A stretch of DNA of 64,000 nt from Roseovarius lutimaris (GCF_900115165.1 NZ_FOVP01000018.1:57905-121904), one strand, 5' to 3'; counted from the stretch's first letter, positions 46,004 to 54,737 are shown. Translations and numbers: made by a program. Notes: generated by a model from the sequence alone, not told the origin.

Positions 46004-46764
46004 CTGTCCCGCCGCACGCTGAAACACGCATTTTGATCGGTGCCGGGTCCTTTGTCGATGCCACCGCCGCCCTCAGGATCGTGGCCCGGCTGGCGGCTGG
46101 TGTGAACGTCACCTTCGGCGGACTTCTGATCGAAGACCGTGACACGCTGGATATGTGTCATCTGCCGAATCAGCGGGTGGTATCGGCCGGCGGCTCGCTG
46201 GTCTGCGCCCCGAGCCCGTCGCAACTTCGCACCCTGATGGCGGCCGATGCCAAGGCCTTTCGGCGCTCATTGGCAGAGGTTGCCGGACCTGTTGGCGCCG
46301 CCTGGACGTTCGAGCAATCCATCGGCGATCTTGTGCAACAGGCGCTGACCGCTTCTGCCGGTTGGGACATCACCATCGTCGGGCACCGAAGCGTTCATCC
46401 GATGCGGGGAAAGGTCATTTCGCTTCGGGCCGCGACCGATGCCGATGCCGCGCTGAACGCGTTTTCTGACCGGTTGGCGACGAGCTTGTCGGCCGAGCAT
46501 CTTGTGTTTTCGGTCGGTGATCTATCCCGCGGATCAGCCGGGTCATTTGCCTTCGCAAGCCTGGAAGAGGCCTTGGTCACGCTGGCGCGCATGAACGTGC
46601 AGGCGGTGCTTCTGGACCTTTCTCATGGCCCGGTTCACACCTCGGATCAACTGCGTCGCTTGCTGGAGGTCTCGCGCTGTTCTCTGTTTGTGTTCGGGGC
46701 GGCGGCCCTGAACGAGCAGCTTGAGCACAGCACACAAATCCCGCCCTCTCCGACGCGCCGCTAG
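46000..46764 (+). CDS. hypothetical protein coupled to the Lon-type protease
   Basis: The 254-residue protein starts at ATG 46000, overlapping the lon stop (ATGA). It looks like two similar alpha/beta halves: RILIGAGSFVDATAALRIVA with FGGLLIEDRD, and later AEHLVFSVGDLSRGS. DITIVGHRS sits at about residue 125. The first half recalls universal-stress-protein folds, but the nucleotide motif G-2x-G-9x-G is not clear. There is no signal peptide or membrane segment. Tight coupling suggests it works with the protease, for example as an adaptor or sensor. That is an inference from gene order only. Confidence 0.8.
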   Translation: MTVPPHAETRILIGAGSFVDATAALRIVARLAAGVNVTFGGLLIEDRDTLDMCHLPNQRVVSAGGSLVCAPSPSQLRTLMAADAKAFRRSLAEVAGPVGAAWTFEQSIGDLVQQALTASAGWDITIVGHRSVHPMRGKVISLRAATDADAALNAFSDRLATSLSAEHLVFSVGDLSRGSAGSFAFASLEEALVTLARMNVQAVLLDLSHGPVHTSDQLRRLLEVSRCSLFVFGAAALNEQLEHSTQIPPSPTRR

Positions 46765-46820
46765 ATCTAGCCGCAAGGCGCACGTTCGCGTCGCTGTCGA
46801 CCAAACAAAAAGCGCGCCAT

Positions 46821-46834
46821 TTGAGCAAAATCAA
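46821..46834. promoter_or_regulatory. Fnr/FixK-type operator upstream of the M50 protease
   Basis: TTGAG-CAAA-ATCAA matches nine of ten arm positions. Its centre is about 59 nt before ATG 46887. A TTG inside this box is in frame with the gene but is better explained as part of the operator than as a start. Confidence 0.75.
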
Positions 46835-46886
46835 CAAATCCGCGCATTCGCCCGGTAAACTGGCAAACAGAGATCGGGGGTGGCAG

Positions 46887-48038
46887 ATGTTTGCAAACGC
46901 CGTCAGGATATTCACGCTGAACAAGTTTGACATCAAGGTTGATCCAAGCTGGCTGTTGATTGCGGCGCTGATCACCTGGAGCCTGTCACGACAGTATTTT
47001 CCGGCTGTCCTTCCGGGGCAGACGCCCGGTGTCTATCTGGTCATGGCGATCGCTGCGATGCTGTGCTTTTTCGGCTCGCTCCTGCTGCACGAACTGGCCC
47101 ATTCGGTCGTGGCCCGAAGTTACGGCGTGCCGATCAAAAGCATCACCCTGTTTCTGTTTGGCGGCGTTGCCGAGCTTGAGGCAGAGCCGCAAACCGCAGC
47201 GGTGGAATTTCAGGTGGCCCTGGCCGGGCCGGTGATGAGCCTGGCACTCGCCTTTGGGTTCTGGGTTTTGGCCGGGGTCGTCACGATGGTGTCAATGCCC
47301 GCGCCGATCATCGAGGTGCTGTCCTACCTGTCGTTGATCAACCTGGTGCTGGCGCTGTTCAATCTTGTTCCGGCCTTTCCGCTTGATGGCGGGCGGGTCT
47401 TGCGGGCCTATCTTTGGCACCGAAGCGGCGACATGCTGCGCGCCACCGAAACGGCGGCAAAATCCGGCACGGTTTTTGCCTATGTCTTGATGGCTTTCGG
47501 CCTGATGGCCCTGTTTCGGGGCGCGACGGTTGCCGGGCTCTGGCAATTGCTGATTGGCGGTTTCGTGCTTTTTGCCGCCAGAGGAAGCTATCAGACGCAA
47601 TTGATGCGCACCACTTTTGCCGGAAAGACGGTTCAGTCGCTGATGACCGCAAACCCCAGGGTTGCCGGGCCGGAAATGACCCTCGACGACCTGGTCAACC
47701 GGGTCATGTTGCAGCATCGCATCAGCTTTGTTCCCGTGGTCGAGGATGGCGCCCTGCTTGGTCACATCGACACGGCAGTGCTTGGCGGGATCGACCGGGA
47801 AAACTGGGCCAGCACCCGGGTTGACGATGTTTTCACCACTCTGGACAGGGCCGCCAAAGTACGCTCTGACATGCCGGTCCGTGACCTGATGTCCCATATT
47901 GCAAAAACCGGACGGCGGAAATTTCTGGTAACAGACAATCACGCGCTGCTTGGTGTCATCACACTGGCAGATCTGACGGCCTATCTCAACCTCTCGGAAT
48001 TGCTTGGGCACCCGGTGACGCTGGCCCCGAAATCATGA
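46887..48038 (+). CDS. site-2-type membrane metalloprotease with CBS domains (M50)
   Basis: From ATG 46887 the protein has 383 residues and several membrane helices. The zinc motif HELAH (His68, Glu69, His72) and the third ligand in NLVPAFPLDGG (Asp167) define an M50 intramembrane protease of the Rip3/SpoIVFB-like CBS subgroup. The C-terminal part (about 245-375) carries two CBS repeats (LMTANPRVAGPEMTLDDLVN and VRDLMSHIAKTGRRKF) that may sense nucleotides. Such proteins cut membrane-bound regulators. The stop overlaps the start of a hybrid histidine kinase, which suggests a joint signalling role. An Fnr-type box precedes it. Confidence 0.92.
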   Translation: MFANAVRIFTLNKFDIKVDPSWLLIAALITWSLSRQYFPAVLPGQTPGVYLVMAIAAMLCFFGSLLLHELAHSVVARSYGVPIKSITLFLFGGVAELEAEPQTAAVEFQVALAGPVMSLALAFGFWVLAGVVTMVSMPAPIIEVLSYLSLINLVLALFNLVPAFPLDGGRVLRAYLWHRSGDMLRATETAAKSGTVFAYVLMAFGLMALFRGATVAGLWQLLIGGFVLFAARGSYQTQLMRTTFAGKTVQSLMTANPRVAGPEMTLDDLVNRVMLQHRISFVPVVEDGALLGHIDTAVLGGIDRENWASTRVDDVFTTLDRAAKVRSDMPVRDLMSHIAKTGRRKFLVTDNHALLGVITLADLTAYLNLSELLGHPVTLAPKS

Positions 48039-49672
48039 GCGGGACCAGCGCGCGAAGCCAATTGTGGCTTGCGTCAAACCTTAAGATATTGGCATCTTTG
48101 GACAACGAGACGGGACAGCCCTTGAAAAACACCGCCCAGGACAGCGCCTTGCTGAAGGCAATCATGGACGCCGCCGTTGACGCGATGATGGTCACGGATG
48201 CGCGGGGCGTCATCCTGCGCGCCAATCGGGCAGCCGGGCAGATGTTTGGATACGACATACCCGAGATGATCGGGCAAAGCGTGAGCGTGCTGATGCCCGA
48301 TGCCTTCGCCGCGCTGCATGACGGTTTCATGTCGCAATACACACAGACCGGCGAAACGGATATCATCGGCATCGGCCGCGATGTTGACGGCCAGCGCAAG
48401 GACCAGAGCTTTTTCCCGCTGCATATTTCCGTTGGCGAAGCAGAGGTGGCCGGGGACCCCTTGTTCGTCAGCATCCTGCATGACCTGACCCATCGGCATA
48501 CGACCCAGGCGGCCCTTGCCCGGTCTCAGCGGCTGGATGCCATCGGCCAGATGACAGGCGGCATCGCCCATGATTTCAACAACCTGTTGACGATTGTGAT
48601 CGGCAATCTGGAATTGCTGGAAATGCGCGACGCGACCGACCAACAGATGCCGCTGATCCGCGATGCTCTGGAGGCCGCCGAACTTGGCGCCGATCTGACC
48701 TCGCGGCTGATGGTTTTCGCGCGCAAAAGCAACCTCAAACCTGTGGAATCCGACCTTCGGGATCTCTGCAAGGGCACCCTGAACATCCTGAAGCGCACGC
48801 TTGGCGCGGCCTATACGATCAAGACAGAGTTTGAACCGGGGCTGAAACCTGTCATGGTCGATCCGGTCGAATTGCAGTCGGCCTTGATAAACCTTGCGCT
48901 CAATGCACGCGACGCCATGGCCGAAAAGGGCGAACTGCTGATTTCCCTTGGCAATGTCACCATCGACGATACCTATATGGCGCAGGAAACCGATATTGCC
49001 TCTGGCGAATATGTCCGCCTGTCGGTGAGCGACGATGGCAAGGGCATGTCCCCCGAGGCACAGCGGCGCGCATTTGAACCCTTTTTCACCACAAAAGCCG
49101 ACAGTGGCGGCACCGGTCTTGGCCTGTCGATGGTCTATGGCTTTGTGCGTCAGTCCGGCGGCCACATCACGCTTTATAGCGAGGTCGGGCATGGCACCAG
49201 TTTCGGTCTTTATTTCCCGGTTGCACGCAATAGCGCCCAGACCGGAACCGCCAGAGCAGACCACGCCACCCCGGACGCCCTGCCACGTGGGGATGGGGAG
49301 GTTGTTCTTATCGTCGAGGATAACGCGAAAATCCGAAAGCTTGCGGTTGATCGCATCCGCAAGCTTGGCTTTCAGACCAAAGAGGCCGAGAGCGGGGATG
49401 CCGCTTACGCAATGCTGAAAGCGGGCTTGCAGGTTGATGTCATTTTTTCAGACCTGGTGATGCCCGGCACCCTGAGCGGATATGAACTCGCCGCCAGAAT
49501 TGGAACCGAATTTCCTTCGGTCAAGATCTTGCTGACATCCGGCTATGCCAGCGATGTGGTCACCGAAAAAATGCCGCACGCGCAGCGCCAGGAAATCCTG
49601 CACAAGCCCTATCACTATGCGGACCTGGCGCATCGGCTTCAGCTGCTTCTGGCCTCGCGATCCGAGGATTGA
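48035..49672 (+). CDS. PAS-containing hybrid histidine kinase
   Basis: This 545-residue protein has no membrane segment. Residues about 35-155 form a PAS domain (DAAVDAMMVTDARGVILRAN, GYDIPEMIG) of the FixL/PpsR-like kind. The HisKA H-box is GGIAHDFNNLL with His179. The HATPase domain (about 290-405) has NLALNARDAM, VSDDGKGM and GGTGLGLSMV. A C-terminal receiver (about 425-540) has the phospho-acceptor Asp473 in FSDLVMPG. No haem-binding His can be named with certainty, so an oxygen-sensing role is only suggested by the PAS type and the neighbours. It overlaps the M50 gene by 4 nt. Its last 34 nt overlap the convergent response regulator. Confidence 0.92.
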   Translation: MSGTSARSQLWLASNLKILASLDNETGQPLKNTAQDSALLKAIMDAAVDAMMVTDARGVILRANRAAGQMFGYDIPEMIGQSVSVLMPDAFAALHDGFMSQYTQTGETDIIGIGRDVDGQRKDQSFFPLHISVGEAEVAGDPLFVSILHDLTHRHTTQAALARSQRLDAIGQMTGGIAHDFNNLLTIVIGNLELLEMRDATDQQMPLIRDALEAAELGADLTSRLMVFARKSNLKPVESDLRDLCKGTLNILKRTLGAAYTIKTEFEPGLKPVMVDPVELQSALINLALNARDAMAEKGELLISLGNVTIDDTYMAQETDIASGEYVRLSVSDDGKGMSPEAQRRAFEPFFTTKADSGGTGLGLSMVYGFVRQSGGHITLYSEVGHGTSFGLYFPVARNSAQTGTARADHATPDALPRGDGEVVLIVEDNAKIRKLAVDRIRKLGFQTKEAESGDAAYAMLKAGLQVDVIFSDLVMPGTLSGYELAARIGTEFPSVKILLTSGYASDVVTEKMPHAQRQEILHKPYHYADLAHRLQLLLASRSED

Positions 49673-50415
49673 GAAATCTCGACGTCGCCGACAAAGCTAT
49701 AGCCGATGCCGCGTACGGTTTTGATCAACTTGGGTTCTGACGGATCGCGTTCGATCTTTTTGCGTAACCGTGCAACCTGATTGTCAATTGTGCGGTCAAG
49801 CGGGTTCCATTCTATGCCGCCGGTCAGGTCCATCAGCTGATCGCGTGACAAGACACGCTTCGGGCGCTCCAGAAACACCGTCAGCAGCTTGAAATCGCCG
49901 GTTGTCAGCGCACAGTTGGTGCCATCCCTGTCCAGCACTTCAAGGTGATCCGGCAAAACGGTGATCCCGTCAAAGCAAAACCTGCTGCCGGTCTCGATTT
50001 GTGTCGGCCCGGTTGCGTCGGCCACGGGGTGATCCGCCACGCCAGAGCCGCTTGTTCTGCGCAACACACAGCGCACGCGGGCCACCACTTCGCGGCTGTG
50101 AAACGGTTTGGTGATGTAGTCGTCGGCGCCGATTTCCAATCCGACCACGCGATCAATCACGTCGTCTTTGCCACTCAGCATGATGATCGGCACCTGAGAC
50201 AGGGCGCGGATCCGGCGCGCGATGTCCAGACCGTTATCGACACCCAGATCGAGATCCAGCGTGATCAAGTCAGCCGCAGAGGCCCTGAGCTGTGCCAATG
50301 TCTCCTCGGCGTTCCCGGCCTCGGACACGGCAAGCCCTTCAGCCTCCAGGAGATTGCGCAAGAGGGTTCTGATTTTTGGATCATCATCAACCACAAGGAT
50401 CATCTTTTGCGCCAT
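49639..50415 (-). CDS. OmpR-family response regulator
   Basis: From ATG 50415, preceded by GGGA at 8 nt, the protein has 258 residues. An in-frame GTG 12 nt upstream is possible. The receiver domain (1-120) has the acidic pocket in VVDDDP, the phospho-acceptor Asp54 in TLDLDLG, the conserved Lys in ITKPFHSREV, and Ser in IIMLSGKD. The winged-helix DNA-binding domain (about 150-245) has LTTGDFKLLTVFLERPKRVL and RTIDNQVARLRKKIE, then GIGYSFVG. It converges on the hybrid kinase with 34 nt of overlap, so opposite transcripts may affect each other. It is divergent from the Crp/Fnr gene. It is the likely phosphorylation partner of that kinase. Confidence 0.93.
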   Translation of the reverse strand: MAQKMILVVDDDPKIRTLLRNLLEAEGLAVSEAGNAEETLAQLRASAADLITLDLDLGVDNGLDIARRIRALSQVPIIMLSGKDDVIDRVVGLEIGADDYITKPFHSREVVARVRCVLRRTSGSGVADHPVADATGPTQIETGSRFCFDGITVLPDHLEVLDRDGTNCALTTGDFKLLTVFLERPKRVLSRDQLMDLTGGIEWNPLDRTIDNQVARLRKKIERDPSEPKLIKTVRGIGYSFVGDVEISQSSDREARSS

Positions 50416-50590
50416 GGCTTGTCCCACTTTTCTTGCAAATCGGTTAAGTCAAATAGCTGTCGTCACCCCGGTCCGGCGGGCCGTGCGACCCCTCTGATAC
50501 AAATTGATGCAAAACGTTGCATGTGAACTCTAACCCAAATTACAAAGACCTTCCAAGTTGACCTCATCACACCTTATGGGGGTCTTGCAA

Positions 50591-51310
50591 ATGTACGTCA
50601 CAATTCTGTCCGGACAGTCACTCAATTCGCCGTCACTGCGACCCGCAGACCCGCAGGCCAAAACCGGCACATCGACCTTCAGAATGGGTGCCAATCTTTA
50701 TTACGAAGGCGATAAGGTCGAGCGTCTGTATCAGGTGCGATCCGGCGTTTTGCGCCTCACCCGGCTGATGGAGGATGGCCGCCGTCAGGTTATCTCTTTC
50801 GGCTATCCCGGTGATATTGTTGGATTTCCCAATGATGGCCTCTATCACACCGATTGCGATGTCCTGACGGATGCGCAGTTACAGGCCTACCCTCTTTCGA
50901 GTCTGGAAAGCGGCGACGGCGACCCGGATCTACACAAGGAGCTGCTCCAGGCGGCTTTGCACGAGATAAGCGCCATGCAGGATCACTTCATGATGCTTGG
51001 GCGGAAATCCGCTATCGAAAAGGTTGCTTCGTTTTTATGCGTTCTGATCGAAAGAATGAGCACAGAATTCGGGCCACACAACCATGCGTTGCTGCCGATG
51101 AGTCGGTCGGACATTGCCGATTTTCTGGGCCTGACGACCGAAACCGTCAGCCGCACCCTGAGCCAGATTCGCAAGAGCGGGATCATTGCGATCAACAATG
51201 TCCACACTGTTGTCGCCTTGCAGCCTCAGGCCCTGTTCGCGCTATCGCAGGGGCATGGCGGGCCGGACCCGGATAAATCCGTCCTGCATGGCATGGCGCG
51301 GGCTGGTTAG
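50591..51310 (+). CDS. Crp/Fnr-family regulator without N-terminal Fe-S cysteines
   Basis: From ATG 50591 (GGGGG 8 nt upstream) the protein has 239 residues. The cNMP-like beta-roll (about 35-140) contains YYEGDKVERLYQVRSGVLRL and VISFGYPGDIVGF. A dimer helix (about 140-165) and a winged helix-turn-helix follow (PMSRSDIADFLGLTTETVSR). The recognition helix has E-x-x-S-R, the pattern that contacts TTGAT half-sites. The four Fe-S cysteines of FNR are absent: only two Cys are seen, mid-protein. It is therefore closer to FixK-type proteins, which act without their own oxygen sensor. It is the obvious candidate to bind the boxes of this window. Further in-frame starts upstream (50576, 50558) are less well placed. 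Confidence 0.9.
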   Translation: MYVTILSGQSLNSPSLRPADPQAKTGTSTFRMGANLYYEGDKVERLYQVRSGVLRLTRLMEDGRRQVISFGYPGDIVGFPNDGLYHTDCDVLTDAQLQAYPLSSLESGDGDPDLHKELLQAALHEISAMQDHFMMLGRKSAIEKVASFLCVLIERMSTEFGPHNHALLPMSRSDIADFLGLTTETVSRTLSQIRKSGIIAINNVHTVVALQPQALFALSQGHGGPDPDKSVLHGMARAG

Positions 51311-51329
51311 GTCGGTGCCCGAGGCCGGA

Positions 51330-51343
51330 TTGATCCTGATCAT
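51330..51343. promoter_or_regulatory. Fnr/FixK-type operator in front of the acs remnant
   Basis: TTGAT-CCTG-ATCAT matches nine of ten arm positions. Its centre is about 67 nt before the ATG of the dead acetyl-CoA synthetase copy, the same spacing as at phaC. It suggests that the lost gene belonged to the same regulon. Confidence 0.65.
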
Positions 51344-51403
51344 CCCGGCGCCGGGGCGACACTCTAGGATGGTGTGAGATCGGCGACTTTTGGGGCAAAA
51401 GAC

Positions 51404-51654
51404 ATGGCTCGTCACACCATCACCAAGTCAAAAGCGGTCGCGAAGGCCGCCAATATGGCCGATTATGAGGCCAGATATGACAGCTTTGACTGGGCCGACG
51501 CGCGCCGCCTGATTGATGGATTGCCAGGCGGGCACCTCAACATTGCCCATGAAGCGATCGAGCGGCATGTTGCGGCTGGTCACGGTGCGCAGGTGGCGCT
51601 GCGGTGGATCGCAAATCCGGTGAGCGGACCGCTTATACCTACCTCGATCTTTCG
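51404..51654 (+). pseudogene. N-terminal remnant of an acetyl-CoA synthetase-like (AMP-forming) gene
   Basis: The ATG at 51404 starts about 70 residues typical of the front of AcsA-like enzymes (ADYEARYDSFDWADARRLID, then HLNIAHEAIERHV). At about 51610 the stretch gcaaatcc appears to have lost one A, and the coding sense continues in the next frame with KSGERTAYTYLDLS. After about 51655 the similarity ends. More than 550 residues, including all adenylation motifs, are missing. The gene is dead. It would have worked with the ackA/pta and phaC functions. Confidence 0.8.
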
Positions 51655-52092
51655 CCCATTGAGGAACGTCAGATCAGGGGCACGACTGAGCTCAAGAAAC
51701 ATGTCGACATTGCCCATCCGCTTAAACAGGCCATGAAGGGCGCGCCAGAGCGCCGATCCAAGGCCCGTGAAGTCTTAGGTTTTCTAGCGTGCCGAAATCG
51801 GAAGGAGCGCTCTGTGGCTCCCTCTGTGCCTTTTATATCAAAAGGCGGCGACTGGGGGAAACCCAAGGGATGCACTGGCGCACCTATCGGCGGCTTTTGG
51901 GGAACATGACGCCCTATCAGGTCGCCCGCTGAACGGGATGACGGATTGCCTAAACCCCCGCTCAGGCCGTTTCTAAAACAGGCTCATTTAGAGGCATGCG
52001 AAGTTGGCAGAAAACAGGGGGCTTTGTTCGCAGACCAGTCAGCACGGGAATCCACTGATTTTATTACACTTAATCTTTATTCGCTCTGCAGA
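51655..52092. other. region of unassigned fragments, no intact gene
   Basis: About 440 nt hold short open stretches in several frames. One is TTELKKHVDIAHPLKQAMKG near 51690; another ends near 51930 with GMHWRTYRRLLGNMTPY. They read like pieces of different genes, perhaps including a mobile element, but none has a start, ribosome site and useful length together. I assign no function. Confidence 0.4.
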
Positions 52093-52891
52093 TCAATTGA
52101 CCGGGTGCTGCGCCATAAGCTGGTCAACAAAGGTTTCCTCATCCGCACGTTCGGCCGCACCTAATTGGGTCCTCGAAGTCGATGCCAGGCCCGATTTGGG
52201 GTTCTGATTTGACTGAAGAACAGCCTTGATCTCAAGCTGATCAAAACCTGGTTCGGATTTTCCCGTCAGAAAGCGTGCAACGTCGATAAACCGCGACGCG
52301 TCTGTCAGATCCGCAAGGCTAAGGTTCAGGCAAGCGCACCCCTGTTTGGGGAGGACACGTGCGCAATGCGCCTGCCGCCGTTCGATTTCGCGAGCGTACC
52401 AATAACACAGCTGATAATCGCTCAGTGTCTCATAGGCCAGAATTTTCCATACGCCCGGGTCGGACGGCCCCAGAAGGACCAGCCGCCCACTGCAGGTCCT
52501 TTCGGGGATGCAATCAATTGAATACAGGCTTGCGGCCACCTCGTTTGGGGGCCTTGTCAGAAGACATGACTTGCGGCTTGAGGCCAAGTTCAAGCGTTGG
52601 TTCGACGAAGCCCTTACAAAACAGATGGGAGGTTTCCAGATAGACCGGCAGGTCAAGCTCCGCCGCGATGGTCGGGTACATTTCGCTTTCCAGCCACCAT
52701 TTTGCAGCCTCAGGATATCCTTGTATGCCCCGCATCACGTAGTTCATCCTAGGCCTACCTTCGTGGACGGCCTTGATATCTGGGATCTTGCTCGCCAGTT
52801 GCGTTAGCAGCTTGCTGCCGCTGCGTCCGGAAGTGACAGTAAATACCAGCCGACATTCGCGTAGCTTTTCAAGGGCTTGGAACTTTTCCAT
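52093..52891 (-). pseudogene. frameshifted sulfotransferase-like gene
   Basis: Starting at ATG 52891 (MEKFQALEKLRECR) the protein has the sulfotransferase 5'-phosphosulfate loop TSGRSGSKLL at about residues 20-29. At about 52565-52575 the reading shifts. The expected helix after a strand (LLTRPPNEVAASLYS) lies in the adjacent frame, which continues to 52093 with WKILAYETLSDYQLCYWYAR and LNLSLADLTDASRF. Joined, the product would have about 265 residues, a normal small sulfotransferase length. A GGCCCCC run lies 4-10 nt downstream of the shift. Base use here is AT-richer than the neighbours, suggesting a transferred gene. Programmed shifting is unlikely but not excluded. Confidence 0.7.
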
Positions 52892-52998
52892 GTCTTATGT
52901 CTCTCCAAAATTTCCCAAGTAGAAGGCCGCTTCTCTCATGTTGACGCGGTAATCCCCTATCTTTACGGGGGCTTGATCGCAAAATTTACGCGGCCATT

Positions 52999-53130
52999 CG
53001 CGCCGGACAGTTCGATACCTCTGGTCTCAGCCCACTCCATCTGCGCTCCACTGTCGTATTTCGGGCCATTGTCACCCCTGATCGCCTCAGGCGCTCCGCG
53101 CCATTCGATGATCTGTTTCAAGGCGCCGGG
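52999..53130 (-). mobile_element. IS3-family transposase fragment
   Basis: About 44 residues of the integrase core of an IS3-type OrfB are visible on the minus strand (LKQIIEWRGAPEAIRGDNGP, then WAETRGIEL), including the second acidic residue in DNGP. Upstream and downstream parts are lost, and no terminal inverted repeats can be recognised. The fragment lies in the graveyard between the acs remnant and the dead second phaC, so insertion-element activity probably broke this region. Confidence 0.75.
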
Positions 53131-53410
53131 CGCTTGCGCAGATGAGTAATCCTGCCTTGAAGAACACAATTGGTGCAAACGCGGATTTTCATAATCATGC
53201 ATTTACACTCTTGAGCTAGTCTGAAGGAGCGGCTTCCAGACTGGCTTGATGCGTCTGGTCGGTTTCGGCGGTCAACATTTTCCGGCGACGCCAAGTTTCA
53301 CCATCGAGGGCCAGCGTCAGGTGTTTCTTGCCTTCGCGCTTAACCGATGGCCACCGTGGCGCCCTGTTTCTCTCGACCATCGCCAGGCACCTGCAAGAAC
53401 CGGACACGCT

Positions 53411-54635
53411 ATGACAGATATGACCATCGAAACCGCCCTGAGCGAAGAACTGCACCGTATCGCACCTGATATCGGGCTTGAGGATATCGACCGCACGCAG
53501 GATCTGCGCGAGAAATTCGATATCGATTCAATGGATTTTCTGACCCTCGTCACCGCGCTTGCCTATGCCACCGGGGGTGTTTCGCCCTATTCGGTATCGC
53601 AGGCCAGGAACGACTGGGCGCTGCATCTTGGCCGCTCGCCCGGTCGCCAGCTTGAGCTTGCAGAACGCGCGCAGGCCAATGCCCTCAAGGTAACGTCCTG
53701 CGCGGCCAGTGCCCTCACGGGCCAGACGACGGTCGAACCATTCACCGCCAGGGCCCATGACCACCGCTTTGCCCACGCCGCATGGGCCAATCCCCCGTTC
53801 AACCTTTGGAAACAGGGGTTTCTGGCGGTGCAGGACTGGTGGGAACATGCCACCGACACCATGCGCGGCCTTGATCCGCAGGATGCCGAGCGAACCCGCT
53901 TTCAGCTGCGCCAGATGCTTGATCTGATGTCGCCCTCCAATTTTGCGTGAACTAATCCCGAGATCATCGAAGAAACCACGCGGCAAGGCGGGCGCAATCT
54001 GATTGAAAGCGCCACGCATTTCACCGAGGATTTCATGCAAACCCTCACCCAGGCCCGTAAACCCGCGCCCGAGGGCTATCAGGTTGGCAGCGATCTTGCC
54101 TGCACACCGGGCGAGGTGGTGTTTCGCAACGACCTTTTCGAGTTGATCCAATACACGCCCCGGACCAAAAAGGTGCGCGCCGGGGATGATCGGCTAGCCT
54201 CGGTGACCTTGATGGCGGCGCAGGTGGATTTCGCCGAGGCGGGCGAATTGTTGTTGTTCGTCGACGAAAGTCAGGTTGCCTTTATCGAAGACATGATGTG
54301 GGATCAGGGATATCTTGATCGCCCCCAGATGACACGGACCTTTGCCTCGATCCGCGCCGAGGATCTGATTTATACCCGCGCGGTGAACCGGTATTTCCTT
54401 GGCAAAGACGACATCCCGACCAACATTTTCGCGTCGGGCGCCGGGCGCGCTTTATGTGGGGCCTGAGCCCTGGCTTGCCGCGCACCCGAGCGAGCCTGGA
54501 TCGTGGTGGCCAAAATACGCGGCATGGCTTGCCGGGAAGAATAAAACCAGTTGTGATCCACCGCAAATGGGCAATCCCCAAGCCGGGTTTGCACCGATTT
54601 GCCCGGCTCCCGGCACATATGTGCATCAGATGTGA
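53411..54635 (+). pseudogene. acyl-carrier-protein start fused to a decayed second PHA synthase
   Basis: The ATG at 53411 opens an ACP-like front of about 50 residues with the phosphopantetheine site DIDSMDFL. It runs directly into PhaC sequence (GGVSPYSVSQARNDWALHLG) resembling residues 65 onward of the intact PhaC at 526. A TGA at 53948-53950 replaces the codon after SNFA. About 100 residues with the GYCLGG nucleophile are deleted between KKVRA and GDDRLASVTL. Further deletion and a shift near 54450 precede the tail (PAPGTYVHQM). Four independent lesions make it non-functional. It may be a divergent paralogue rather than a recent copy. Confidence 0.9.
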
Positions 54636-54721
54636 GGGCTGAGGCCTGAACAGCCATTGGCCTGCGCCATCCGCCTGTCTCTGCCGCACATCGCAAGCGC
54701 AAATACATCAAATCCGAATTA

Positions 54722-54737
54722 AATTGAGCGTTCAATT
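54722..54737. promoter_or_regulatory. palindrome upstream of the Ser/Thr kinase operon
   Basis: AATTGA-GCGT-TCAATT is a perfect inverted repeat with 6-bp arms, 123 nt before the kinase ATG. The half-site spacing differs from an Fnr box by two bases. It may be an operator of another regulator for the 54.8-63.5 kb gene run. Confidence 0.4.

Noticed and set aside
46821..46886. TTG start at 46821 for the M50 protease
   Set aside because: That TTG is the first arm of an Fnr-type box; the family start fits ATG 46887.
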